Assembly (NCBI GenBank): GCA_029246125.1
Contig: JAQWNZ010000024.1
Location: forward strand, 1 to 37,815
Length of the DNA: 37,815 bases
Origin: Flavobacteriaceae bacterium
GTDB taxonomy: Bacteria; Bacteroidota; Bacteroidia; Flavobacteriales; Flavobacteriaceae
Direction of reading: 5' to 3'
The notes under the pieces are model-generated. The model made no database searches, had not been told where the DNA came from, and worked only from the letters and a program-made list of their open reading frames with translations. How positions within the stretch are numbered: position 1 is the stretch's first letter; each line of letters opens with the position of its first letter. Positions 29,903 to 37,815 of the stretch are shown here, piece by piece. The translations under genes and the position numbers were made by a program.

Positions 29903-30667
29903 TTAAAACTTTCTAAAATCAAACCACTCTTCTAGGATTTGATTGAACCTGTCTGGGTGTTCCATCATGGGAGCGTGACCACAACTTTTTATCCAATACA
30001 AGTTTGAATCTGGAAGCAATTCGTTGAATTCATCTGCAACATTCGGAGGGGTAACGCTATCATCTGCACCCCAAATAATAGCGGTTGGGATATTCATTTT
30101 AGGTAATTCCTTAGCCATATTATGCCGGATAGCACTTTTGGCTAAAGCTAAAGTTCTGACAAGCTTATTTCTGTCATTTACTGACTCAAATACTTCATCC
30201 ACAATTTCTTTCGTAGCGATTTTTGGATCGTAGAAAACATCTTGACTTTTCTTTTTGATATATTCATAATCACCTCTTTTCGGGTAACCATCTCCCATAT
30301 TATTTTCATATAATCCTGAACTTCCTGTAAGGATAAGCCCTTTCACGAATTCTGGATGATTTTTGGTGTAAAGTAATCCAACATGCCCACCAAGTGAATT
30401 TCCTAATAGGATAATATCTTTAAGTTCTTTATGAATTATAAAGCTGTGAAGAAACTCTGAAAGTGATTTGACAGATGTGTTTAGAATAGGAAGGGAGTAA
30501 ACAGGTAACTCGGGAACTAAAACTTGATAACCTTTTTGAGGAAAGTAATCTAAAACTCCCTCAAAATTACTTAAACCTCCCATAAGGCCATGTAATATTA
30601 TGATGGGTTGTCCTTTACCAGCTTCGACATATCGAAATTCCGCTTCTTGAACAATTTGATTCAACAT
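29903..30667 (-). CDS. Alpha/beta hydrolase
   Basis: Nucleophile elbow LGNSLGGHVGLL, PIIILHGLMGG, GADDSVTPP, CGHAPMMEHP. Confidence 0.9.
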   Translation of the reverse strand: MLNQIVQEAEFRYVEAGKGQPIIILHGLMGGLSNFEGVLDYFPQKGYQVLVPELPVYSLPILNTSVKSLSEFLHSFIIHKELKDIILLGNSLGGHVGLLYTKNHPEFVKGLILTGSSGLYENNMGDGYPKRGDYEYIKKKSQDVFYDPKIATKEIVDEVFESVNDRNKLVRTLALAKSAIRHNMAKELPKMNIPTAIIWGADDSVTPPNVADEFNELLPDSNLYWIKSCGHAPMMEHPDRFNQILEEWFDFRKF

Positions 30668-30776
30668 AGCTTACTATAGGATTAGTTAACAAATATAGAC
30701 ATTTCACAATTAGTTCAATTTTTTTTATTCGTTTGTGAATTTCATCAAAAAAGTTAGGTAAAAAACTTATTAACAA

Positions 30777-30820
30777 TGTGGTGAATTGTGGTAAATTGTG
30801 GTAAATATCAATTATATTTG
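30777..30820 (+). promoter_or_regulatory. Putative mraZ-box-like operator (three 10-bp direct repeats) and -7 element upstream of mraZ
   Basis: TGTGGTGAAT-TGTGGTAAAT-TGTGGTAAAT at 30777-30806, followed by TATATTTG (30813-30820), 20 nt before the mraZ GTG. Confidence 0.65.
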
Positions 30821-30840
30821 ATAACAAATCTGAATAAAAA

Positions 30841-31308
30841 GTGCAACACTTAGTAGGTACATATGAATGCAAAGCGGATACCAAAGGCCGCATTATGATG
30901 CCAATTGCAATAAAAAAGCAATTAGCAGGTAATATGGCAGATGGGTTTGTTCTTAAGCGTGCAGTATTCAATACTTGTCTTGAATTATATCCTATAAAAG
31001 AGTGGGAGCAGTTAATGGAAAAAGTGAATGGACTGAATCGATTCAATAAAAAGAACAATAATTTTATTCGCCGTTTTACAGCAGGTGTCAAAACCGTTGA
31101 AATGGATGTATCTGGACGTCTTTTGATTCCAAAAGATCTAGTTAACTATGCCCATATAAGTAGAGAAGTAGTAGTTTCTTCAACTGTAAATATTCTTGAA
31201 ATTTGGGATAAATCGCTTTACGAAAGTGCGATTGATGAGGCGGCTCTTGATTTTGGAGCATTGGCTGAAGAAGTTATGGGAGATAAAAATGATGACTCAA
31301 TATCATAA
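30841..31308 (+). CDS. mraZ: Transcriptional regulator MraZ
   Basis: HLVGTYECKADTKGRIMMPIAIKKQL and second AbrB-like repeat VEMDVSGRLLIPKDLVNYAHISREVVV; first gene of the dcw cluster. GTG start. Confidence 0.95.
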   Translation: MQHLVGTYECKADTKGRIMMPIAIKKQLAGNMADGFVLKRAVFNTCLELYPIKEWEQLMEKVNGLNRFNKKNNNFIRRFTAGVKTVEMDVSGRLLIPKDLVNYAHISREVVVSSTVNILEIWDKSLYESAIDEAALDFGALAEEVMGDKNDDSIS

Positions 31309-32191
31309 TCCAGTTTTGCTCCATTCCAGTCTGGAGGGGCTAAATATTAAGCCTGATGGGGTTTATGTAGATGTGACTTTTGGCGGAGGAGGTCATTCAA
31401 AAGCGATTCTAGAGCAACTTAATGAAAACGGACGTTTATTTGGTTTTGATCAAGATTTAGATGCTTCAGCAAATAAAATTGAGGACTCGCGATTTGAGTT
31501 TGTAGAAGCTAATTTTAGTTATCTCTCACAATACTTAAAATTTCACAAGGTAAGAGGGGTAGATGGAATTCTAGCAGACTTTGGTGTTTCCTCTAATCAG
31601 TTTGATACTATGGAAAGAGGTTTTTCAATCCGAACAGAAGGACCTTTAGATATGCGAATGAATCAGTCTCAAAAAATAGATGCTAATATGGTTGTCAATC
31701 AATATGAGGAGGAGGCATTGAGTAATGTTTTTTTTAATTATGGAGAGTTGCGAAACGCAAATAGTTTAGCTAGGAATATTGTCCATGCTCGTTCTGAAAA
31801 AGAAATAGAAAGCACCCAAGATTTGATTTCAGTTGTAAAACCACTCGTTCCAAAACGAATTGAAAACAAAGTTCTAGCTCAGATTTTTCAAGCCATTCGT
31901 ATTGAAGTAAATGCTGAATTAGATGTACTTCAGTCTTTTTTAGTTCAGGCAGAAGCATTTTTAAATTCAGGTGGGAGATTGGTTTGTATTTCCTATCATT
32001 CATTAGAAGATCGATTAGTGAAACGATTTTTTCAATCTGGAAATTTTGAAGGAGAAGTAAAAAAAGACTTTTATGGTAACCCTCAAATTAAACTCAAGCG
32101 CATAGGTAAGCTCATTGTCCCTGATAAGAAAGAAATAAAAAATAATGGAAGAGCCAGAAGTGCCAAATTAAGAATCGCAGAAAAAAAATGA
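31289..32191 (+). CDS. rsmH: 16S rRNA (cytosine1402-N4)-methyltransferase
   Basis: YHNPVLLHSSLEGLNIKPDGVYVDVTFGGGGHSKAIL, LADFGVSSNQFDTMERGFS, CISYHSLEDRLVKRFF. Likely start at 31289 or 31292 (MMTQYHNPVLL), inside the mraZ 3' end. Confidence 0.95.
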   Translation: MMTQYHNPVLLHSSLEGLNIKPDGVYVDVTFGGGGHSKAILEQLNENGRLFGFDQDLDASANKIEDSRFEFVEANFSYLSQYLKFHKVRGVDGILADFGVSSNQFDTMERGFSIRTEGPLDMRMNQSQKIDANMVVNQYEEEALSNVFFNYGELRNANSLARNIVHARSEKEIESTQDLISVVKPLVPKRIENKVLAQIFQAIRIEVNAELDVLQSFLVQAEAFLNSGGRLVCISYHSLEDRLVKRFFQSGNFEGEVKKDFYGNPQIKLKRIGKLIVPDKKEIKNNGRARSAKLRIAEKK

Positions 32192-32499
32192 AAAAACTTC
32201 TATCCATACTCAATATTGAATTTTTGATTAGAGATGATGCCTTTAAGAATTGGAGAATGATTCTATTTTTATCGGTATTAGCGCTAATCATGATAGCAAG
32301 TGGGCATAGTGCAGACCATAAGATATTTAAGATAGCTGCATTAAACAGTGAGATGAAGACACTGAAAAGTGATTTTATTGAATTGAAAAAGCAATTGCTT
32401 TTACTTAGGAAGGAAACAAATATTACACGAGTTCTCTCAGATAAAGGAGTGGGTCCAGCAAAAATACCTCCGATAAAAATTGTGATAGTCAATGAATAA
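32188..32499 (+). CDS. ftsL: FtsL-like cell division protein
   Basis: Small protein with one TM segment and a following coiled coil, between rsmH and ftsI; assigned largely by position. Confidence 0.75.
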   Translation: MKKLLSILNIEFLIRDDAFKNWRMILFLSVLALIMIASGHSADHKIFKIAALNSEMKTLKSDFIELKKQLLLLRKETNITRVLSDKGVGPAKIPPIKIVIVNE

Positions 32500-34480
32500 T
32501 TCTAACTCACTTGCTCGTTTTCACAAATCAAGATTTTATCTTCTTATAAGTTTTTTAGTCATTTTTGGATTTGTGCTTATTGGTAAGCTAATCTATTTAC
32601 AGTTTTATTCAAATATGGAAGGACTTGGTATTGCTCCTGAAGCATTGGTCAAAAATATTGTATTAGAACCCAGTCATGGTGACATTTACGCTGCAGATGG
32701 AAATATTTTGGCGACTTCAGTTACCCGTTACTCAATGTATTGGGATGCGGTAACACCCTCTTTAAGTCTATTTAATGAAAATAAACGGACTCTTGCCGAT
32801 TCTATTGCTGTATTGACAAGTAAGACTCCAAGAGTAGTTTTGAATCAATTGGAAAATGCTCGAAAGCAGAAAAGCAGGTATTGGCCATTAGTTAAAGATG
32901 TTTCCTATTCTACTTTCAAACGTTTCAAGAGTTTCCCAATTTTCAATAAAAGTGCTTACAAGGGAGGATTGATTGTCGAGCAAGAAATAAAGAGGGAACA
33001 CCCATTGGGTAAAATTGCTGAGCGTTCAATAGGTTATGAAAAATTAGATAAAGATGGCACGTATTTTAGAGTAGGATTAGAAGGTGCTTTTTCTCAATAT
33101 TTGAGAGGTGATCCAGGCTTACGACTTAAACAGAAAATTGCAAATGGACAATGGAAGCCAATAAGTGATTCCAATGAAAAAGAACCTACTCAAGGCTTTG
33201 ATCTTAAAACCACACTGGATGTCAATATTCAAGATATAGCCCATAATGCACTTCTGGGTCAGCTTGAAAAATATGAAGCAGAACATGGGACCGTTGTTGT
33301 CATGCAGGTTAAATCTGGTGCAATCAAAGCGATTGTTAATTTGGGAAGAACAGAGGAAGGCAAGTATTTTGAAAAGTTAAATTACGCTGTTGGCGAAGCA
33401 CATGAGCCAGGCTCTACTTTTAAATTGATGGGGATGATAGCTGCACTCGAAGATAAAGTAATTAGTGAAAATACCTTAATCGAAACCGGAAAAGGTGAAT
33501 TGACTTTTTATGGAAAATATAAAGTAAAAGATTCTAAAAAAGGAGGCTATGGAACAATCACTGCAGCTCGAGCTTTCGAAGTTTCCTCTAATGTAGGCTT
33601 AGTAAAAATTATACATGATAATTATAAAGAAAACCCTAAGCAGTTTGTAGACCGACTCTATAATATGGGGCTCAATAAAAACTTAGGTCTTCCGATATGG
33701 GGAGAGGGAAATCCAAAAATTCCGTATCCAACTGATGCCGATTGGGACGGATTAGACTTGCCATGGATGGCATATGGGTATGGGGTAAGTTTTACCCCTT
33801 TGCAGATCTTAACCTTTTACAATTCAATAGCAAATAATGGAGAAATGGTTCAACCTCAATTTTTGACTGAAATTGGAAACCTTGGGAATGTCCCCCATAA
33901 AGTATTTAAAAAACAGGTTTTAAACCCCTCTATTTGTTCTAAAGAGACCTTAGAGAAAGTTCAAAAAATGATGTTTAATGTGGTAGATAAAAAATGGGGC
34001 ACAGGTTATCGAATTAAAGACTCTCTGTTAACCATGGCTGGAAAAACAGGAACTTGCCAAGTAGACTACACGACTAATAACATTCAATATATTTCTAGTT
34101 TTGTAGGTTATTTTCCAGTAGAACAACCTCAATACTCTTGTATCATTGTCATTCATAAACCTGACAAATCTAAAGGTTACTATGGTGCAACAGTTGCCGC
34201 TCCAGTTTTTAAAAACATTGCAAAGAAAATATTTAATGATATTCCACAACAGTTTCATTTAGAAGCATCGAAGATTACCAATTTAATCGAATATTTAAAA
34301 CTTCAAAATGATTTTAAAATACCCAATCTAGAGGGACTTTCTAGTCAAGAAGCTGTAGAAAAACTTGAAGCCCTAGGGTTAAAGGTAGAGTTAAAGGGTA
34401 CAGGAACTGTCAAAGGGCAACAACCTCATGCTGGTTCTAAAATCAAAAATAATCAAAAAGTAATCCTTGAATTGTCATGA
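32492..34480 (+). CDS. ftsI: Division-type penicillin-binding protein (FtsI/PBP3) with C-terminal PASTA domain
   Basis: Transpeptidase motifs EPGSTFKLM (SxxK), VSSNVGL (SxN), MAGKTGTCQ (KTG); C-terminal PNLEGLSSQEAVEKLEALGLKVELKGTG PASTA repeat. Confidence 0.93.
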   Translation: MNNSNSLARFHKSRFYLLISFLVIFGFVLIGKLIYLQFYSNMEGLGIAPEALVKNIVLEPSHGDIYAADGNILATSVTRYSMYWDAVTPSLSLFNENKRTLADSIAVLTSKTPRVVLNQLENARKQKSRYWPLVKDVSYSTFKRFKSFPIFNKSAYKGGLIVEQEIKREHPLGKIAERSIGYEKLDKDGTYFRVGLEGAFSQYLRGDPGLRLKQKIANGQWKPISDSNEKEPTQGFDLKTTLDVNIQDIAHNALLGQLEKYEAEHGTVVVMQVKSGAIKAIVNLGRTEEGKYFEKLNYAVGEAHEPGSTFKLMGMIAALEDKVISENTLIETGKGELTFYGKYKVKDSKKGGYGTITAARAFEVSSNVGLVKIIHDNYKENPKQFVDRLYNMGLNKNLGLPIWGEGNPKIPYPTDADWDGLDLPWMAYGYGVSFTPLQILTFYNSIANNGEMVQPQFLTEIGNLGNVPHKVFKKQVLNPSICSKETLEKVQKMMFNVVDKKWGTGYRIKDSLLTMAGKTGTCQVDYTTNNIQYISSFVGYFPVEQPQYSCIIVIHKPDKSKGYYGATVAAPVFKNIAKKIFNDIPQQFHLEASKITNLIEYLKLQNDFKIPNLEGLSSQEAVEKLEALGLKVELKGTGTVKGQQPHAGSKIKNNQKVILELS

Positions 34481-35940
34481 AAAAGCTACAAGACATATTG
34501 TATGGGGTTTCGATAGAGAGTATAATTGGGAGCACAGCTATTCTATTAAAAGGTATTGAATTCGATAGTCGTAAAATTCAAAAAGAAACTCTTTTTGTCG
34601 CTCAAAAAGGAGATGTTTTAGATGGCTATGATTTTATTTCTAATGCAATAGAGCAAGGAGCTGTTGCTATAATTTGTGAAAAAATACCCGAAAAATGTGT
34701 AAAGGGAATTGTTTATGTGATTGTTGCAAGTGCTTCAAAGGCACTAGGTCGCATTGCTGCCAACTTTTATGACAATCCATCGAAGAAGCTTAAATTAATC
34801 GGTGTAACAGGAACTAATGGAAAAACGACTGTAGCGTCTTTACTTTTTGAACTTTTTACAGCAGTAGGACATCCTTGTGGATTGATATCGACTATCAAAA
34901 TATCGTATCAGAATTCAAAATGGGACAATTCACATACTACTCCAAATGCTTTGGCACTTAACAAACATCTATCTAAAATGATTGATTCAGGGGTTTCACA
35001 TTGTTTTATGGAGGTATCTTCTCATGGAATTGCTCAATATAGAATTAATGGATTGAATTTTAGCGGTGGGGTATTTACGAATCTTACGCATGATCATTTG
35101 GATTACCACGGGGATTTTAAGTCATACAGAGACACAAAGAAATTATTTTTTGATCAGTTACCAAAAACAGCTTTTGCATTAACCAATATTGATGATAGGA
35201 ATGGAGCATTTATGCTTCAAAATAGTAATGCTTCAAATCACACCTATGCCTTAAAGCAATATGCGGATTTCAATGCACAAATTTTGGAATGTGAATTTTC
35301 AGGCACACTTTTGAAAATTCAAGGGCAAGAGGTTTGGACCAATTTAGCAGGTGAATTTAATGTTCAAAATTTATTAGCTGTTTATTCAGTGGCGAATCTT
35401 TTAGGGGAATCATCTCTAGAAATTCTAAAGCACATTAGTACTTTGAAACCTATTCGAGGACGATTTGAAACCTTTAGGACAGAGGAGAATGTGACCATAG
35501 TGATTGATTATGCGCATACTCCAGATGCCTTAGAGAATGTCTTGGGAACAATTAACAAGATAAGAACAAGAAATGAAACATTAATTACCATAGTGGGGTG
35601 TGGTGGAAATCGAGATCGTGAAAAACGTCCTATGATGGGAAATAAAGCAGCAGCCTTGAGTGATAAAGTGATTTTCACATCGGATAACCCTAGAGATGAA
35701 GACCCAACCTCTATTATCTCAGAAATCATGCAGGGAGTAGCCGCTGAAGATTATAAGAAAGCCCTAAAAATTACCCACAGAGAGGAAGCCATTGCAGTTG
35801 CAGGGGATCTGGTAAGTCATGGAGATATTGTGTTAATTGCTGGAAAAGGACACGAAAACTATCAAGAAATTGAAGGCAGGAGAATTCCATTTAACGATTT
35901 GGAAATTGCTCAAAAAATATTTTTAAACACCAATAACTAA
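34477..35940 (+). CDS. murE: UDP-N-acetylmuramoyl-L-alanyl-D-glutamate--2,6-diaminopimelate ligase
   Basis: [56 protein letters not shown] motif associated with meso-DAP specificity. Confidence 0.95.
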   Translation: MKKLQDILYGVSIESIIGSTAILLKGIEFDSRKIQKETLFVAQKGDVLDGYDFISNAIEQGAVAIICEKIPEKCVKGIVYVIVASASKALGRIAANFYDNPSKKLKLIGVTGTNGKTTVASLLFELFTAVGHPCGLISTIKISYQNSKWDNSHTTPNALALNKHLSKMIDSGVSHCFMEVSSHGIAQYRINGLNFSGGVFTNLTHDHLDYHGDFKSYRDTKKLFFDQLPKTAFALTNIDDRNGAFMLQNSNASNHTYALKQYADFNAQILECEFSGTLLKIQGQEVWTNLAGEFNVQNLLAVYSVANLLGESSLEILKHISTLKPIRGRFETFRTEENVTIVIDYAHTPDALENVLGTINKIRTRNETLITIVGCGGNRDREKRPMMGNKAAALSDKVIFTSDNPRDEDPTSIISEIMQGVAAEDYKKALKITHREEAIAVAGDLVSHGDIVLIAGKGHENYQEIEGRRIPFNDLEIAQKIFLNTNN

Positions 35941-37166
35941 TGCTGTACTATTTATTTGAATTTTTAGAACAACAATATAAATTTCCGGGAGCAAGTGTTT
36001 TCCAATACCTTTCTTTTCGTGCTGCATTAGCGGTGATTTTTTCACTTGTTTTTTCACTGATAACTGGAAAGCGCATCATTAGGTATTTAAAAAATAATCA
36101 GATCGGTGAATCTGTTCGTGATCTGGGCCTTAGAGGCCAAAAAGAAAAAGAAGGAACTCCAACTATGGGAGGGATCATTATCATTTTGAGTACGCTTATT
36201 CCCGTTATTCTATTGGCAAAGTTAGACAACATCTATATTTTATTATTAATCATAAGCATGGTTTGGATGGGATTTTTTGGATGGATAGATGATTACATTA
36301 AGATCTTTAAAAAAGATAAAGATGGATTAAAAGGAAAATTTAAGGTTTTAGGTCAGCTTATCTTAGGCGCATTCATAGGTACAACTCTGTTTTTTCACCC
36401 AGATGTTACTGTAAGAGATGAAGTTCAGCCTATAACTCAGGTTTTAGAAGTAGGGAGCAATTATGAACCAAAAAATGAAAATATAAAAGCGACCTTAACC
36501 ACTATTCCTTTGGTAAAAAATAATGAATTTGATTACCACTGGCTCATAGGCTGGATCGGTATTCCTTCTGGTAGCTACACTTGGATTATTTTCATACCGA
36601 TAGTTATTTTTATTATCACTGCAGTTTCAAACGGAGCTAATTTAACGGATGGAATCGATGGACTTGCAGCAGGAACTTCAGCAATTATTGTATTTGCATT
36701 AGGTGTCTTCGCTTGGGTTTCAGGAAATATAAATTTTGCCTCTTATCTAAACATTATGTATATCCCTAATGTGGGAGAAATTGCTGTATTTATTGCAGCT
36801 TTTTTAGGAGGACTGATTGGCTTTTTATGGTACAACACATTTCCTGCAACAGTATTTATGGGAGATACAGGTAGTTTGTCTATAGGTGCGGTGATTTCTG
36901 TTATTGCAGTTATCGTTCGAAAAGAATTATTGATCCCTCTTTTATGTGGAGTTTTTTTCATTGAAACCCTTTCTGTGATTTTACAAGTAAGTTATTTTAA
37001 ATATACCCGATTAAAAACTGGAGTAGGTCAACGTATTTTTAAAATGGCGCCCTTGCATCACCATTTTCAAAAATCAGGATTTCATGAAAGTAAAATTGTT
37101 GCACGTTTTTGGATTATTGGAATTATTCTAGCCGTACTCAGTATTGTAACCTTGAAACTAAGATGA
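35940..37166 (+). CDS. mraY: Phospho-N-acetylmuramoyl-pentapeptide-transferase
   Basis: [84 protein letters not shown]. Confidence 0.97.
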   Translation: MLYYLFEFLEQQYKFPGASVFQYLSFRAALAVIFSLVFSLITGKRIIRYLKNNQIGESVRDLGLRGQKEKEGTPTMGGIIIILSTLIPVILLAKLDNIYILLLIISMVWMGFFGWIDDYIKIFKKDKDGLKGKFKVLGQLILGAFIGTTLFFHPDVTVRDEVQPITQVLEVGSNYEPKNENIKATLTTIPLVKNNEFDYHWLIGWIGIPSGSYTWIIFIPIVIFIITAVSNGANLTDGIDGLAAGTSAIIVFALGVFAWVSGNINFASYLNIMYIPNVGEIAVFIAAFLGGLIGFLWYNTFPATVFMGDTGSLSIGAVISVIAVIVRKELLIPLLCGVFFIETLSVILQVSYFKYTRLKTGVGQRIFKMAPLHHHFQKSGFHESKIVARFWIIGIILAVLSIVTLKLR

Positions 37167-37815
37167 TGAAAGAAAAATTAGTTGTTTTGGGGGCAGGTGA
37201 AAGTGGTATAGGTGCTGCTATTTTGGGAAAGCAAAAAGGATATGAAGTTTTTTTATCTGACATAAATACAATCCCGCTCTCGCTCCAAAACCTTTTGGAT
37301 GAAAAGGAAATAATATGGGAATCAGGTCAACATTCCTTAAACTTAATGAAAGAGGCTTCTATAGCGGTTAAAAGTCCTGGAATTTCCAGAGATATTCCTC
37401 TGCTTGAGCGCTTAAGAGGAAATGGTACTCGAATACTTTCAGAAATTGAATTTGCTGCCCAGGCAACATCAGCTACACTTATTGGTATTACAGGAACCAA
37501 TGGTAAAACGACTACTACAATGATGACTTATGAAATTCTAAAGAACGCAGGTTTTCATGTTGGATTAGCAGGGAATATCGGATCGAGTTTTGCCAAACAA
37601 GTGGCTGAAGAAGATTTTGATTACTACTTATTAGAACTTAGTAGTTTTCAACTAGATGACATCGATCAATTTTCACCCCATATCGCAGTAATAACTAATA
37701 TTACACCAGATCACTTAGATCGTTACGGAAATAATTTTGAATCATATATCCAATCCAAATTAAAAATAACAAAAAATCAATCTTCAAAAAACTTTTTCCT
37801 TTTCAATTCAGATGA
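37163..37815 (+). CDS. murD: UDP-N-acetylmuramoylalanine--D-glutamate ligase (3'-partial)
   Basis: Open to window end: [33 protein letters not shown]...[21 protein letters not shown]...[32 protein letters not shown]. Not in the ORF track because it lacks a stop. Confidence 0.95.
   Translation, partial: MMKEKLVVLGAGESGIGAAILGKQKGYEVFLSDINTIPLSLQNLLDEKEIIWESGQHSLNLMKEASIAVKSPGISRDIPLLERLRGNGTRILSEIEFAAQATSATLIGITGTNGKTTTTMMTYEILKNAGFHVGLAGNIGSSFAKQVAEEDFDYYLLELSSFQLDDIDQFSPHIAVITNITPDHLDRYGNNFESYIQSKLKITKNQSSKNFFLFNSD

Noticed and set aside
30615-31091. 158-aa minus-strand ORF over the alpha/beta hydrolase start and mraZ
   Set aside because: Antisense to confidently assigned mraZ and across its promoter repeats; no recognisable domain.
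31196-31288. Upstream extension of the rsmH ORF into mraZ
   Set aside because: Out-of-frame translation of mraZ; canonical RsmH start is MMTQYHNPVLL at 31289.
32112-32492. 126-aa minus-strand ORF opposite rsmH/ftsL
   Set aside because: Antisense to the compact dcw genes; no family features.
32188-37166. Overlapping stop/start junctions (ftsL/ftsI, ftsI/murE, murE/mraY, mraY/murD)
   Set aside because: Real, but ordinary operon compaction and translational coupling typical of dcw clusters.

Overview
AT-rich chromosomal window from a member of the Bacteroidota, most likely a flavobacterium (gldB/gldC, TAnnTTTG-type -7 promoter elements, typical gene order). It is densely packed with housekeeping genes. 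From left to right: pdhA (partial)-pdhC, SDR, SprT-like; minus-strand MlaF/MlaE-type ABC pair, KAS III-like enzyme and gcvP; UbiA-like membrane protein, rhodanese lipoprotein; M3 peptidase, purE, purK; adk, obgE, a decayed mpl-type Mur ligase, a DUF7033/polysaccharide-deacetylase-like gene, YjjG-type HAD, MazG-like, aroA, queA, rlmN, polyprenyl synthetase, dnaG; NarL-type response regulator, nadE; gldB, gldC; engB, alpha/beta hydrolase; then the start of the dcw cluster (mraZ-rsmH-ftsL-ftsI-murE-mraY-murD partial). I found no tRNA, rRNA, CRISPR array, IS element, prophage or defence island, and no convincing new multi-gene system. The most informative signals are: (1) an mpl-family pseudogene, where the ORF track stops at 17018 but homology continues through three reading frames to about 17420; (2) a primase whose four zinc-ligand positions are all replaced; (3) a response regulator with Glu at the phosphoacceptor position; (4) three perfectly phased 10-bp repeats upstream of mraZ. 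All family assignments come from reading the translations; no database search was run.
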